The position numbers and the translations under genes are program-made. Shown in pieces: positions 17,558-26,035 of a stretch of DNA of 64,000 bases. This stretch comes from Pseudomonadota bacterium (GTDB lineage: Bacteria > Pseudomonadota > Alphaproteobacteria > Micavibrionales > Micavibrionaceae). The notes beneath the pieces are model-generated. The model saw nothing but the letters and a program-made list of their open reading frames with translations. It did no database searches and was not told where the DNA came from. The number at the start of each line of letters is the position of its first letter. Within the stretch, counting starts at the first letter, position 1. The stretch lies in the NCBI GenBank assembly GCA_029558635.1, contig JAKQEE010000314.1, positions 62,001 to 126,000 of the forward strand, written 5' to 3'.

Positions 17558-20470
17558 CTAGATGGTTAGTGCATCATCTACCAAGCGCGCCTGTTCCAGC
17601 GCGTGGCGTTTGGCGTAACCGGTGGCCGGTGCTGCGGAAGCAATCCGTCCGGCGTATTTCGGGCGACCGGCCTTGTGTTTGATCGTGACGAGGATGTCCT
17701 CGATGATCGGGTTGACGAAGAACCATGCGCCCTGGTTTTTTGGTTCTTCCTGACACCAGACAACATCCGCTTTCGGGAACTTGGCCAGAACTTCTTCCAG
17801 AACCTTGTCGGGGAACGGATAGAGTTGTTCGACACGCAGGATCATGACATCTTTGATCTCGCGCTTGTTGCGCTCTTCAAGGAGGTCGTAATAGACCTTG
17901 CCGCTACACAGAACGACGCGTCTGATATCCTTGTCCGCTTTCAGGTTTGCGGCGCCATCGTCCCACAAAACGCGGTGGAACGTGCTTTGGCCCGTAAAGA
18001 GATCGGCGGAGGATACCGCCAGTTTGTGACGCAGCAGTGATTTCGGCGCCATATTGATGAGCGGTTTGCGGAAGTCACGATGAATCTGGCGACGCAGTGC
18101 GTGGAAATAGTTGGCAGGCGTCGTGATGTTCGTGATCTGCATGTTTTCTTCGGCGCAAAGTTGCAAGAAGCGTTCGAGACGCGCGGACGAGTGTTCCGGC
18201 CCCTGCCCTTCGAACCCGTGCGGCAAGAGCATCACCAGACCCGACATGCGAAGCCACTTGCTTTCCGATGCAGCCAAGAACTGGTCGATGATGATCTGTG
18301 CGCCGTTGACGAAGTCACCAAACTGCGCTTCCCAGATAACCAGTGATTGCGGTTCGGCCCAAGAATAACCAAGCTCGAACCCCAGCACGGCAAATTCGGA
18401 GAGCGGGCTGTCATGTGCTTCGAACGGCGCCTGATTGGGGCCGATATTTTTAAGCGGGGTATAACGGTTTTCGTTTTCCTGATCGTAGAAAACGGCATGG
18501 CGGTGCGAGAAGGTTCCTCGGCGCACGTCCTCACCCGACAGGCGAACATGATGTCCTTCATCAAGAAGCGAAGCAAACGCCAAAGCCTCAGCCGTGCCCC
18601 AATCGAACCCTTGTCCGGATTTGAACATTTCGGCTTTCTGGTCCAACTGGCGGGCGATTTTTGAATTGATGTTGAAGTCCGATGGGTAGCTTGTCAGCAC
18701 TTTGCCCAATTGTTGCATTTTTTCGGGGCTGATGGCGGTGTTGCCGCGGCGGGCGTCACCATGTGCAACTTTCAATCCCGTCCAATAACCTTCAAGATAG
18801 TCGGCTTTATTGGCTTTGAAGCTACTGGTGGCCTCGAACGCCTCCTCCATTTTCTTCTGGAAGGCAGCGACCATTTCCTGCGATTGTTCGGCGGTCAACG
18901 TCCGTTCGCTGACCAGTTGGCGGCCATAGATTTCGCGGACGTTTTCAAGTGTCTTGATCTTTTTATACATCAAAGGCTGGGTAAAGGACGGCTCGTCCCC
19001 TTCATTGTGTCCGAAGCGGCGATAGCAGAAAATGTCAACAACCACATCTTTCTTAAAGGTCTGGCGGAACTCGGCCGCGAGGCGCGAGACGTGAATGACA
19101 GATTCGAGGTCATCACCGTTAACGTGGAAGATCGGGGCCGAGAGAATTTTCGCCATGTCGGTACAGTATGGGCCGGAACGGGAATATTTCGGCATCGTCG
19201 TGAAACCGATCTGGTTGTTGATAACGATGTGGATCGTGCCGCCGACGCGGTATCCCGGCAATTCCGACATGATGAGCGTCTCGGCCACTACACCCTGCCC
19301 GATAAAGGCTGCGTCGCCGTGAATTACGATTGGGACAACCTTGCCGCGCTCGGTATCCTTGCGCTGAAACTGTTTGGCGCGGGTACGGCCGATGGCCACC
19401 GGATTGACGGCTTCGAGGTGGGACGGGTTGGCGGTCAGAGTCAGGTGAACGCCCTTGTCCCCGTATTGTTTGTCATTGGTATAACCCAAATGGTATTTCA
19501 CGTCGCCTGTGCCCATGATTCCTTCGGGCGTTGATGCGAGGCCCTGAAATTCGGCGAACAGACTGGTATATGGTTTGCCGACGACGTTGGTGAGGACGTT
19601 GAGGCGTCCGCGGTGCGCCATACCCAGCACCACTTCCTCGCATCCCAGCTCGGCTGCGCGGTGAATGGTTTCTTCGAGTGAGGCAATAAAGCTTTCACCG
19701 CCATCGACCCCGAAGCGTTTGGTTCCAACATATTTAGTGTGCAGGAACCGTTCCAGTCCTTCGGCGGCAATCAGGTGGTTATAGAATCTTGTTTTTTCCT
19801 CGACACTGAATGGGGTCTGGTTGCGCGACACTTCGATGCGTTGCTGGATCCAGCCTTTTTCTTCAGGTGATGTCGAGTGCAAGAATTCAACACCGATCTT
19901 GCCGCAATAGATATTGTGCAGAGCTTCGCGGATCTGCGTGATGTTGGCGTAATCCATTCCCAACACGCCGCCGATGTAAATCTGGCGGGTCATATCCTGC
20001 GGCCCGAAGCCGTAGAAGCTCGGGTCCAATTCTTTGTGGTATTCAATCTGTTTCAGTCCTAACGGATCGAGGTCAGCAGCCAGATGGCCGATGGCGCGGT
20101 ATGCACGGATCATCATCAGGGCGGCAATCGAGTCACGCGTGGCCTGCTGGACCTCCCCTTCTCCCAAACCCGGATGGGCGACTGAGGGACGTTGGTATTG
20201 ATTGGCCGGACGCACCGCAGCTTGCGAAGCCTGTTCCGATGTCGTGACATGTCCGAAGGGCGTGGATGGGGCGCGGTATTCTTCTTCGCTCCAGCTCGCG
20301 CCGATCATTTGTTTCAGCAGGCTGGCCTCGTCGTCGCGCAGATCGGCAAAGAGCGATTGCCAGCTCGGGTCAACCCCTGCCGGACTTTTCAAATATTCGC
20401 GGTACAGGTTGGCAATATACTCGGCGTTCACGCCGGACAGAATTGTTTTCAGGGAAGATGCGGATGTCAT
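17558..20470 (-). CDS. sucA: 2-oxoglutarate dehydrogenase E1 component
   Basis: A 970-residue thiamine-diphosphate enzyme that decarboxylates 2-oxoglutarate in the TCA cycle. Family marks include the N-terminal YLKSPAGVDPSWQSLF (the short helix that contacts E2), KRFGVDGGES (251-260), GMAHRGRLNVL (283-293) and HGDAAFIGQG with the metal/ThDP site (384-393). The C-terminal part has LMLLPHGFEGQGPEHSSARLER-type sequence and ends in the usual WCQEEPKNQGAWFF region. Length is slightly above that of E. coli SucA (933). Its normal partners sucB and lpd are not downstream; instead a terminator and a convergent barrel gene follow. Upstream are three paralogous genes of unknown function on the same strand. 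Confidence 0.96.
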   Translation of the reverse strand: MTSASSLKTILSGVNAEYIANLYREYLKSPAGVDPSWQSLFADLRDDEASLLKQMIGASWSEEEYRAPSTPFGHVTTSEQASQAAVRPANQYQRPSVAHPGLGEGEVQQATRDSIAALMMIRAYRAIGHLAADLDPLGLKQIEYHKELDPSFYGFGPQDMTRQIYIGGVLGMDYANITQIREALHNIYCGKIGVEFLHSTSPEEKGWIQQRIEVSRNQTPFSVEEKTRFYNHLIAAEGLERFLHTKYVGTKRFGVDGGESFIASLEETIHRAAELGCEEVVLGMAHRGRLNVLTNVVGKPYTSLFAEFQGLASTPEGIMGTGDVKYHLGYTNDKQYGDKGVHLTLTANPSHLEAVNPVAIGRTRAKQFQRKDTERGKVVPIVIHGDAAFIGQGVVAETLIMSELPGYRVGGTIHIVINNQIGFTTMPKYSRSGPYCTDMAKILSAPIFHVNGDDLESVIHVSRLAAEFRQTFKKDVVVDIFCYRRFGHNEGDEPSFTQPLMYKKIKTLENVREIYGRQLVSERTLTAEQSQEMVAAFQKKMEEAFEATSSFKANKADYLEGYWTGLKVAHGDARRGNTAISPEKMQQLGKVLTSYPSDFNINSKIARQLDQKAEMFKSGQGFDWGTAEALAFASLLDEGHHVRLSGEDVRRGTFSHRHAVFYDQENENRYTPLKNIGPNQAPFEAHDSPLSEFAVLGFELGYSWAEPQSLVIWEAQFGDFVNGAQIIIDQFLAASESKWLRMSGLVMLLPHGFEGQGPEHSSARLERFLQLCAEENMQITNITTPANYFHALRRQIHRDFRKPLINMAPKSLLRHKLAVSSADLFTGQSTFHRVLWDDGAANLKADKDIRRVVLCSGKVYYDLLEERNKREIKDVMILRVEQLYPFPDKVLEEVLAKFPKADVVWCQEEPKNQGAWFFVNPIIEDILVTIKHKAGRPKYAGRIASAAPATGYAKRHALEQARLVDDALTI

Positions 20471-20542
20471 TCTCTATATTCTCTGTTGTGGGAAAAAATT
20501 TCTTGCGCCAATATTAGCACGATTGGAACAGGGGAACAGCCC

Positions 20543-21052
20543 CTATATATTGAAATCTGTGATTTCCAGAGCGTCAGCCAGCTCGTACAAGGCTGCCTTT
20601 TCATTTCCAGAAATATTGGCGCATTCTTGCGGTGTCAAATTCGGATTCAGTTTGGAAAACAAACTGCGGATGCTAACCGTGATCTGGACAACCCATGACG
20701 AGACCATCGAGCGTTCCTGAAAGGCCGTGGCAACATCCTTGGCCAGATCCATCGCCAAACGGCGGATGGAGGGAGACATAACTGGTCGCGCCTCTTTCAA
20801 TTCCGGAATCAGGTTAATCAGGTTTTCATTCCATGCCCGCCAGTTATGCGTATTGGCCAGAGCAATTCCCAAAATTTCACGTTCGTCCGATCCGTTCGCA
20901 AATTTCCGGTACAAATCCTGAATGCTTCTCTTCAGGACCCGCTCTTCAAGGCTTTGCGCGCTCGCGCCGCCTTTTTCGTCGGACAAAGACACCCACATGG
21001 CACAGCGGTAGACAAGTTTGGCCAGACGTTGTTTGTCTTTGGGGTTGAGCAT
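20543..21052 (-). CDS. Unknown helical protein, member 3 of a tandem paralogue set
   Basis: A 169-residue protein, start at ATG 21052 because it overlaps the previous stop as TAATG (translational coupling); a GTG at 21064 is the alternative. It shares two conserved blocks with its two upstream neighbours. The N-terminal block here is LVYRCAMWVSLSDEKGG (paralogues: IVYRVGHWISHVDDTD and LPFRVGYYISASDKTGG). The C-terminal block is NISGNEKAALYELADALEI (paralogues: NISPAEDTALTELH and NISREERMAVGLIADSLGI). Between them are helices with a conserved W-x2-W pair (NWRAWNENL). No signal peptide, membrane segment or catalytic motif is seen. The family is not recognised. It is the last of the three and lies 72 bases before the sucA start. 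Confidence 0.7.
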   Translation of the reverse strand: MLNPKDKQRLAKLVYRCAMWVSLSDEKGGASAQSLEERVLKRSIQDLYRKFANGSDEREILGIALANTHNWRAWNENLINLIPELKEARPVMSPSIRRLAMDLAKDVATAFQERSMVSSWVVQITVSIRSLFSKLNPNLTPQECANISGNEKAALYELADALEITDFNI

Positions 21053-21600
21053 TACGCGTTCCACAGCATATTGTGCAATTCGGTCAAGGCCGTATCTTCT
21101 GCCGGAGATATATTCATATCTTTATGGGCAGATTTATCCTTGATCGAGAGAACCAGTTCTCCGGCCTTTTCGGACAACCATGAAAAATAGTTTTCATGCT
21201 CGGGTTTATTTTCCGGTTCTTCACGAAAGGCCCGCGCAACTGCGGTGGCAATTACCATCAGGGCGTTTGCAAAGGATTTGTATTCCTCGTCAGTGGATTG
21301 GCCCTTCATCAGCTTGGCTGCGGCAGCGATGTCTTGCTCAACTGACATGCTTTGCTTTTCCCAGCGATTCCAGCTTCCGGTCTGGCGCAATGCTTCGGCG
21401 GCCAGATCCCTGACAATCGCGGCCGTCTTACTGGCGTTCGCGATCTTGCCCAAAATGGCCATCATTTGCTTGCGCTCGATCTCTTCGGAGACGTCGCTGA
21501 TATCGGTATCGTCGACGTGGCTGATCCAATGGCCTACGCGGTATACAATTCCAACCAAAATATCCTGATCTGCGGGGAGGAATCTTTCCAGTTCAGACAT
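21052..21600 (-). CDS. Unknown helical protein, member 2 of a tandem paralogue set
   Basis: A 182-residue protein starting MSELERFLPADQDILVGIVY (ATG at 21600, AGTGGA upstream; the longer frame runs into the preceding gene). It carries the same ordered blocks as its neighbours: YRVGHWISHVDD near residue 21, a helix with IERKQMMAILGKI, SWNRWEKQS, an Ala-rich helix (FANALMVIATAVARAFRE) and the end block NISPAEDTALTELHNML. A 22-base gap separates it from member 1, and it overlaps member 3 by one base. Compared with the others it has an additional Glu/Asp-rich linker. Function unknown; no similarity to 2-oxoglutarate dehydrogenase subunits is apparent. Confidence 0.7.
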   Translation of the reverse strand: MSELERFLPADQDILVGIVYRVGHWISHVDDTDISDVSEEIERKQMMAILGKIANASKTAAIVRDLAAEALRQTGSWNRWEKQSMSVEQDIAAAAKLMKGQSTDEEYKSFANALMVIATAVARAFREEPENKPEHENYFSWLSEKAGELVLSIKDKSAHKDMNISPAEDTALTELHNMLWNA

Positions 21601-21622
21601 AGCTAATCCACTTTTACGGGTT

Positions 21623-22186
21623 TTAGATTTTAAAGGGTATTCCAAGAGAGTCGGCGATCAAGCCAACTGCCATACGCTCTTCGCGGCTGATATTGAGCAT
21701 CGTATCGGTCGAGGGCATTTCCTCGCCTTTCAGCAAGGCGCGAATACGCTGGAATAAAATGCTCAGATGCGTTTTCAATTTTTCCATGGGTGGAACTTTG
21801 TCATCGAATTCACGGTAGGCTTGGGCCACCGAGATCGCAATCTCCAGCAAATTGGATTTGAAGGAGTATATTTCCTTGAGGTCGATCGTTCCGACCAACG
21901 ATTCCGACATTTTCAGGCACTCTTCGGGGACAATTTCGATATGTTCTTTCCAGTTTTCCCAGTCTTTTTTATGACGGAGCATTTCCAGCATCGCTTCCTG
22001 AGCGAATTCGGATTTCAGCGTATCCTCGACATAAAATGTGACGATGTTCTGGAGCGCCCGCATTTCGGCTTCATCAGCCTGCTCGCCCCCCGTCTTGTCA
22101 CTGGCGGAAATATAGTACCCCACCCTGAAGGGCAGTTTTACGATCAGGGATTGAATGTCTTCGGGAAGGTCGGTCAAACGTGTCAT
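21623..22186 (-). CDS. Unknown helical protein, member 1 of a tandem paralogue set
   Basis: A 187-residue protein, first of three tandem relatives, starting MTRLTDLPEDIQSLIVKL. It has the N-terminal block PFRVGYYISASDKTGGEQAD, the helix ALQNIVTFYVEDTL, the tryptophan pair DWENWKEHI, an amphipathic helix (LLEIAISVAQAYREFDD) and the C-terminal block NISREERMAVGLIADSLGI. All three are soluble, helical and acidic-to-neutral. Identity between members is low by eye but block order and spacing agree, which points to an old duplication. Upstream are 114 bases of AT-rich spacer before the divergent 48-residue gene. Function unknown. Confidence 0.7.
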   Translation of the reverse strand: MTRLTDLPEDIQSLIVKLPFRVGYYISASDKTGGEQADEAEMRALQNIVTFYVEDTLKSEFAQEAMLEMLRHKKDWENWKEHIEIVPEECLKMSESLVGTIDLKEIYSFKSNLLEIAISVAQAYREFDDKVPPMEKLKTHLSILFQRIRALLKGEEMPSTDTMLNISREERMAVGLIADSLGIPFKI

Positions 22187-22300
22187 GGGGGATAGAGTAT
22201 CCGAGAATCAAGGACTTAAAAAGTGGAAATTTGCATTGGCTTTTATTTTATGGTAAATTAATTCGTGGTGAGAGACTTAAATAGTAATGGAGGAAATAGA

Positions 22301-22447
22301 ATGACAGACGCCAGTATTTTTAGGGATAACTCGGAAGCTGCCTGTCGTGTTCGTCAGGAAATCAAACAAGGGCAAACCCCGTGGACGGCCCCTGTGGTTC
22401 AGGTTTGTCCTCCGGCTCCTGCGCCTGCCCCTGCCCCAGGCAAGTAG
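22301..22447 (+). CDS. 48-residue protein with Pro/Ala tail, unknown
   Basis: The ATG at 22301 has a near-ideal ribosome-binding site (GGAGG, eight bases upstream) and the gene ends in front of a strong terminator, so translation is likely despite the short length. The sequence begins MTDASIFRDNSEAACRVR, continues through QEIKQGQTPWTAPVVQVC and ends with alternating Pro/Ala then GK. There are two cysteines and no hydrophobic segment. It is divergent from the three-paralogue run and convergent with sucD. No family was recognised. Confidence 0.6.
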   Translation: MTDASIFRDNSEAACRVRQEIKQGQTPWTAPVVQVCPPAPAPAPAPGK

Positions 22448-22469
22448 CTTTCCACACTTCTGAAAACAA

Positions 22470-22497
22470 AACCCCGCACGATGATGCGGGGTTCTGA
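22470..22497. terminator. Terminator between the 48-residue gene and sucD
   Basis: AACCCCGCA (22470-22478) and TGCGGGGTT (22485-22493) form a perfect nine-pair stem with a six-base loop. T-rich sequence follows on the minus strand (TTTTGTTTTC) and, less regularly, on the plus strand. It separates sucCD from the paralogue-sucA unit. Confidence 0.85.
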
Positions 22498-22518
22498 TTT
22501 TTGTATCTCTTACATCAA

Positions 22519-23394
22519 TTACGCGGCGATGGCGCGCAGAACGGCTTCACCGAGGTGGGCCGGCGTTTCGGCGACTTCAAAGCCTGCTTCTTTCATTGCG
22601 GCGATTTTGACTTCGGCTGTGTCGTTGCCGCCCGAAATAATCGCACCGGCGTGGCCCATGCGTTTGCCTTTCGGCGCGGTTGCACCTGCGATAAATCCGG
22701 CAATCGGCTTTTTCTTCGCGGCTGCTTTATAGAAGTTCACCGCGTCCACTTCGGCCGAGCCGCCGATTTCACCGATCATGATGATGGCTTCGGTTTCGTC
22801 GTCGTTCAGGAACAGATCGAGCGCGTCGATAAAGTTGGTACCATTGACAGGGTCGCCGCCGATGCCGATACAGGTGGACTGGCCGAGGCCTGCCATCGTG
22901 GTTTGATGGACCGCTTCATAGGTCAGCGTACCGGAACGTGAAACAATTCCGATCTTGCCGCGTTTGTGGATGTGGCCAGGCATAATGCCGATTTTGCATT
23001 CGTCGGGCGTGATGATGCCCGGGCAGTTGGGGCCGATCAGACGTGTTTTTGATCCGCACAGCGCGCGTTTGACCTTCACCATATCCAGAACCGGAATGCC
23101 TTCGGTAATACACACGGCCAGTTCAATCTCGGCGTCAATCGCCTCCAGAATCGCGTCGGCCGCAAAGGGTGGCGGAACGTAGATCACCGAGGCGTTGCAG
23201 CCTGTGGCGTCTTTGGCTTCTTTGACCGTATTGAATACCGGCAGGTTCAGGTGCTTCGTGCCGCCTTTGCCCGGCGTTACGCCGCCCACCATATTGGTGC
23301 CATAGGCAATGGCCTGTTCCGAGTGGAACGTGCCCTGCGCGCCCGTAAAGCCCTGACAGATCACTTTAGTTTTTTTGTTAACAAGTACTGACAT
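22519..23394 (-). CDS. sucD: Succinate-CoA ligase, alpha subunit
   Basis: A 291-residue subunit that carries the phosphohistidine intermediate. The CoA-binding Rossmann part has [12 protein letters not shown] (residues 13-24). [19 protein letters not shown] and [16 protein letters not shown] follow. The active His is His248 in [14 protein letters not shown]. The length equals that of E. coli SucD. The gene follows sucC with a 31-base gap, so both subunits come from one transcript. A terminator lies downstream, so the unit does not appear to continue into sucA. Confidence 0.96.
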   Translation of the reverse strand: MSVLVNKKTKVICQGFTGAQGTFHSEQAIAYGTNMVGGVTPGKGGTKHLNLPVFNTVKEAKDATGCNASVIYVPPPFAADAILEAIDAEIELAVCITEGIPVLDMVKVKRALCGSKTRLIGPNCPGIITPDECKIGIMPGHIHKRGKIGIVSRSGTLTYEAVHQTTMAGLGQSTCIGIGGDPVNGTNFIDALDLFLNDDETEAIIMIGEIGGSAEVDAVNFYKAAAKKKPIAGFIAGATAPKGKRMGHAGAIISGGNDTAEVKIAAMKEAGFEVAETPAHLGEAVLRAIAA

Positions 23395-23425
23395 TTTTCA
23401 ATTCCTTCTTTTCTCTATTAAGCGG

Positions 23426-24631
23426 CTAAGCGGCTTTGAGGGCTTTTTGGGTGGCGTCGACGATTTTGCGCGCGGCATCGTCGAGGTTATCGGCGGCGAT
23501 GATCGGCAGGCCCGAATTGTTCAGGATGTCTTTGCCGAGTTGCACGTTGGTTCCCTCCAGACGCACCACCAGCGGCACACTGAGCGAGACTTCTTTCGCG
23601 GCGGCGATAATCCCGTTCGCGATGATGTCGCACTTCATAATGCCACCGAAGATGTTGACCAAGACGCCCTTCACTTTCGGATCAGAGAGGATGATTTTGA
23701 AAGCAGCCGTGACGCGTTCAGTCGTTGCGCCGCCGCCCACGTCCAGAAAGTTGGCGGGTTCCATGCCGTAATGTTTGATGATGTCCATCGTGGCCATCGC
23801 CAAACCTGCGCCATTCACCATACAACCGATATTGCCGTCCATGCGGACGTAGGACAGTTCCCAGTCTTTGGCGACGCGTTCGTTTTCGTCTTCTTCACTT
23901 TCATCGCGCATGGCGGTGATTTCGGGATGGCGGAAGAGCGCATTGTCGTCGAAATTCATTTTCGCATCCAAAGCGCAAACTTCGTTTTTGTCCGTCACGA
24001 TCATCGGGTTGATTTCAACGATCGACGCGTCGAGTTCGACAAAGGCTTTATAAAGAGCCGCGAAGAATTTCTGGGCCGATTTGCCTGCATCGCCATCCAG
24101 ACCCAAACCGAAGGCCAGTTTGCGGGCGTGGAAGCCGGAGAAGCCAGCGGCCGGATCAATCGTAGCCTTGATGATTTTTTCAGGATGTTTTTCGGCGACT
24201 TCTTCGATATCCATTCCACCTTCGGTCGAGACCATAAAGGTCACGCGCGACGTGCCGCGGTCAAGGACGACCGAGCAGTAATATTCTTTTTTGATGTCCA
24301 CACCATCGGTGACGTAGAGACGCTGGACTTCCTTGCCTTCGGGGCCCGTCTGTTTGGTGACCAGAATTTGGTTCATCATCGCTTCGGCGGCTGCCTTGAT
24401 TTCGTCTTTCGACTTACAGAGGCGAACACCACCCTTGCCTTCCGGATTGTTTTTGAATTTCCCTGCGCCGCGACCGCCCGCATGGATCTGGGCCTTGATA
24501 ACGTACAAAGGTCCGGGCAACTGATCGACAGCGGCGACAGCCTCGGCCACGCTCATCGCGGCAATACCTTTCGGGACGGCGACGCCGTATTTTGCCAGCA
24601 GTTCCTTGGCCTGATATTCATGGATATTCAT
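23426..24631 (-). CDS. sucC: Succinate-CoA ligase, beta subunit
   Basis: A 401-residue ATP-grasp subunit, starting [20 protein letters not shown] as in all SucC proteins. [17 protein letters not shown] binds nucleotide, EINPMIVTD carries the metal-site residues, and [15 protein letters not shown] plus [16 protein letters not shown] form the C-terminal domain that meets SucD. It is slightly longer than E. coli SucC (388). It is the first gene of the sucCD pair. The 242-base region upstream is shared with a divergent acidic protein gene and holds a CtrA-type box close to that gene. Confidence 0.96.
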   Translation of the reverse strand: MNIHEYQAKELLAKYGVAVPKGIAAMSVAEAVAAVDQLPGPLYVIKAQIHAGGRGAGKFKNNPEGKGGVRLCKSKDEIKAAAEAMMNQILVTKQTGPEGKEVQRLYVTDGVDIKKEYYCSVVLDRGTSRVTFMVSTEGGMDIEEVAEKHPEKIIKATIDPAAGFSGFHARKLAFGLGLDGDAGKSAQKFFAALYKAFVELDASIVEINPMIVTDKNEVCALDAKMNFDDNALFRHPEITAMRDESEEDENERVAKDWELSYVRMDGNIGCMVNGAGLAMATMDIIKHYGMEPANFLDVGGGATTERVTAAFKIILSDPKVKGVLVNIFGGIMKCDIIANGIIAAAKEVSLSVPLVVRLEGTNVQLGKDILNNSGLPIIAADNLDDAARKIVDATQKALKAA

Positions 24632-24820
24632 ATGATGGTTCTCCGGTTAGACAGATCTATAAAGGATTCGAGAATCGCGTCTTTCGCGACTGCAACAGGA
24701 ATAGCATCCCTGCCCCTTATTGAAAAGAGCGTTGGGCACTTGCCGCCTCTTTCCTCTTCCTGCATGCCCCCACATTATTTCCCCATAGTTTTTATGATAT
24801 TTCATATGCCTCACCATAAT

Positions 24821-24836
24821 TTAACCCGATCTTAAC
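24821..24836 (+). promoter_or_regulatory. CtrA-type box before the acidic hypothetical gene
   Basis: TTAACCCGATCTTAAC is an exact match to the CtrA consensus TTAA-N7-TTAAC. It lies 37 bases before the ATG at 24874, and a -10-like TAAAAT follows at 24846-24851, so a CtrA dimer bound here would overlap the -35 region as at activated CtrA promoters. Confidence 0.7.
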
Positions 24837-24873
24837 TTTTTTCTGTAAAATTTAGAGCACAGGGAAAGCAAAG

Positions 24874-25677
24874 ATGGCTCAAACAGAAGAAAAGCTGCAA
24901 GAAAAGAACGGTATTTACCTCCGGATGGATTCCCATCTTTCCGTCGATCATGATCGCATATCCGAACAGACAAACTCTCTGGTTCTCGTTCACAATAATG
25001 GAGCGCATTTCTGGAATCCGCACCTGCAATACAGCACCGAAATTCTGAAACACGGGGATGGTGCAGAGATCGAGAAAAAACAAGAAAAGGACGAACAAGA
25101 GCTCAAGCAAAAAGCGTTTTGCGCCAATATGCAGATGATCTGCGATATCGTCGATGCATTTGACGACGTTGAGGTTGAGTTGTCCGTACGTGACTATGCA
25201 ACCGAAGTTCCGGCCTCCTCATGGGAACAAATGGTTGAATTCAACCCCCACCTCTATGTTGATAACGGGTTTGAATGCGGCATTACCGACGGTTATGCCG
25301 AATACCTGCATAATCAGGATTCTCCGAAAGATTCTCTGGATTACCTAATTGAAGATTTGATGGGGTCCGATCCAAGTACGCCTTCTTACTCCGCCCTATC
25401 CGACTCTTCGCTTGGGTCCTATGATCTGCTTGATGATATCCTGATGGAACCGCAAGCTCAGGAACCGGACCCGCATCTGTCTCCGGTCATTATTTCCAAC
25501 GTCGATCTTTATAACGAGTTCAGCACGGCATCTGTCGGCGTTCTGGCGACCAACGATCCGATTATCGTTCCGCAAACCGATCTGACATTCACAACCGGAA
25601 ATCCTACTGGCCCCGCCATGCCTCAGGGAGCCTCCTCTTCCGGTACTACGGCTTTGACGGCGCAACCCTCTTTCTAA
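24874..25677 (+). CDS. Acidic protein of unknown function, probable CtrA target
   Basis: A 267-residue protein starting MAQTEEKLQEKNGIYLRMDS, with GGGAAA before the ATG. The first 130 residues may fold (LVLVHNNGAHFWNPHLQYST, helical AFCANMQMICDIVDAFDD). From about residue 150 the chain is Asp/Ser/Pro-rich and likely disordered (YLIEDLMGSDPSTPSYSALS, LLDDILMEPQAQEPDPH), ending in a Thr/Gly/Ser/Ala stretch. No signal peptide or membrane segment is present. No family was recognised. It is monocistronic between sucC (divergent) and a chemoreceptor gene. The exact CtrA-type box upstream is the only clue and points to cell-cycle or motility control. Confidence 0.6.
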   Translation: MAQTEEKLQEKNGIYLRMDSHLSVDHDRISEQTNSLVLVHNNGAHFWNPHLQYSTEILKHGDGAEIEKKQEKDEQELKQKAFCANMQMICDIVDAFDDVEVELSVRDYATEVPASSWEQMVEFNPHLYVDNGFECGITDGYAEYLHNQDSPKDSLDYLIEDLMGSDPSTPSYSALSDSSLGSYDLLDDILMEPQAQEPDPHLSPVIISNVDLYNEFSTASVGVLATNDPIIVPQTDLTFTTGNPTGPAMPQGASSSGTTALTAQPSF

Positions 25678-26035
25678 ACCAAAGACCGCGATCAAGAGAT
25701 ATGTATATCTCAACCGCTAATCCTCAACGACGTTGAACACTGAAGGCTTTGACGCGCTTACGGCAAATTACATTTCACTAGCTTCATCCATTAGTTTTAC
25801 TTATGTCAAGAGTATGGAGCGACATAGTGTCTCAAATGCGAAAAAATTCATAAACTTTAAATCTCTTTCTATTTAAAATGATCTCTATGCCTATATTATA
25901 GTTGCGTAACTCGTACCGAAGATGGAGGGGATGGGGCTTGCTCTTTTGCGGGACCTCGTTCACTATGGTGGGTCTTTTGCTTTGGGTAGCGATTCTTTAA
26001 TTTGTTCTGGTACATGTAACTGTGTGGGGTCATAC
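25678..26035 (+). other. 358-base intergenic region before the chemoreceptor gene
   Basis: No gene is seen. It contains a perfect palindrome GAGATAT-GT-ATATCTC (25696-25711) 19 bases after the upstream stop. A weak sigma-70-like pair, TTTAAA (25872-25877) and TATTAT (25894-25899) spaced by 16, would give a leader of about 130 bases. The last 115 bases are G-rich and end in GGGG, which acts as ribosome-binding site for the ATG at 26036. No riboswitch consensus was recognised. Confidence 0.35.

Noticed and set aside
23375..24835. 486-residue plus-strand reading frame antisense to sucC
   Set aside because: It lies over a highly conserved sucC, has a biased His/Phe/Asp-rich composition typical of antisense frames, and has no recognisable domain or ribosome-binding site.
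25900..26035. Possible c-di-GMP or other riboswitch in the chemoreceptor leader
   Set aside because: The leader is G-rich, but none of the conserved GEMM or other riboswitch core sequences were found.
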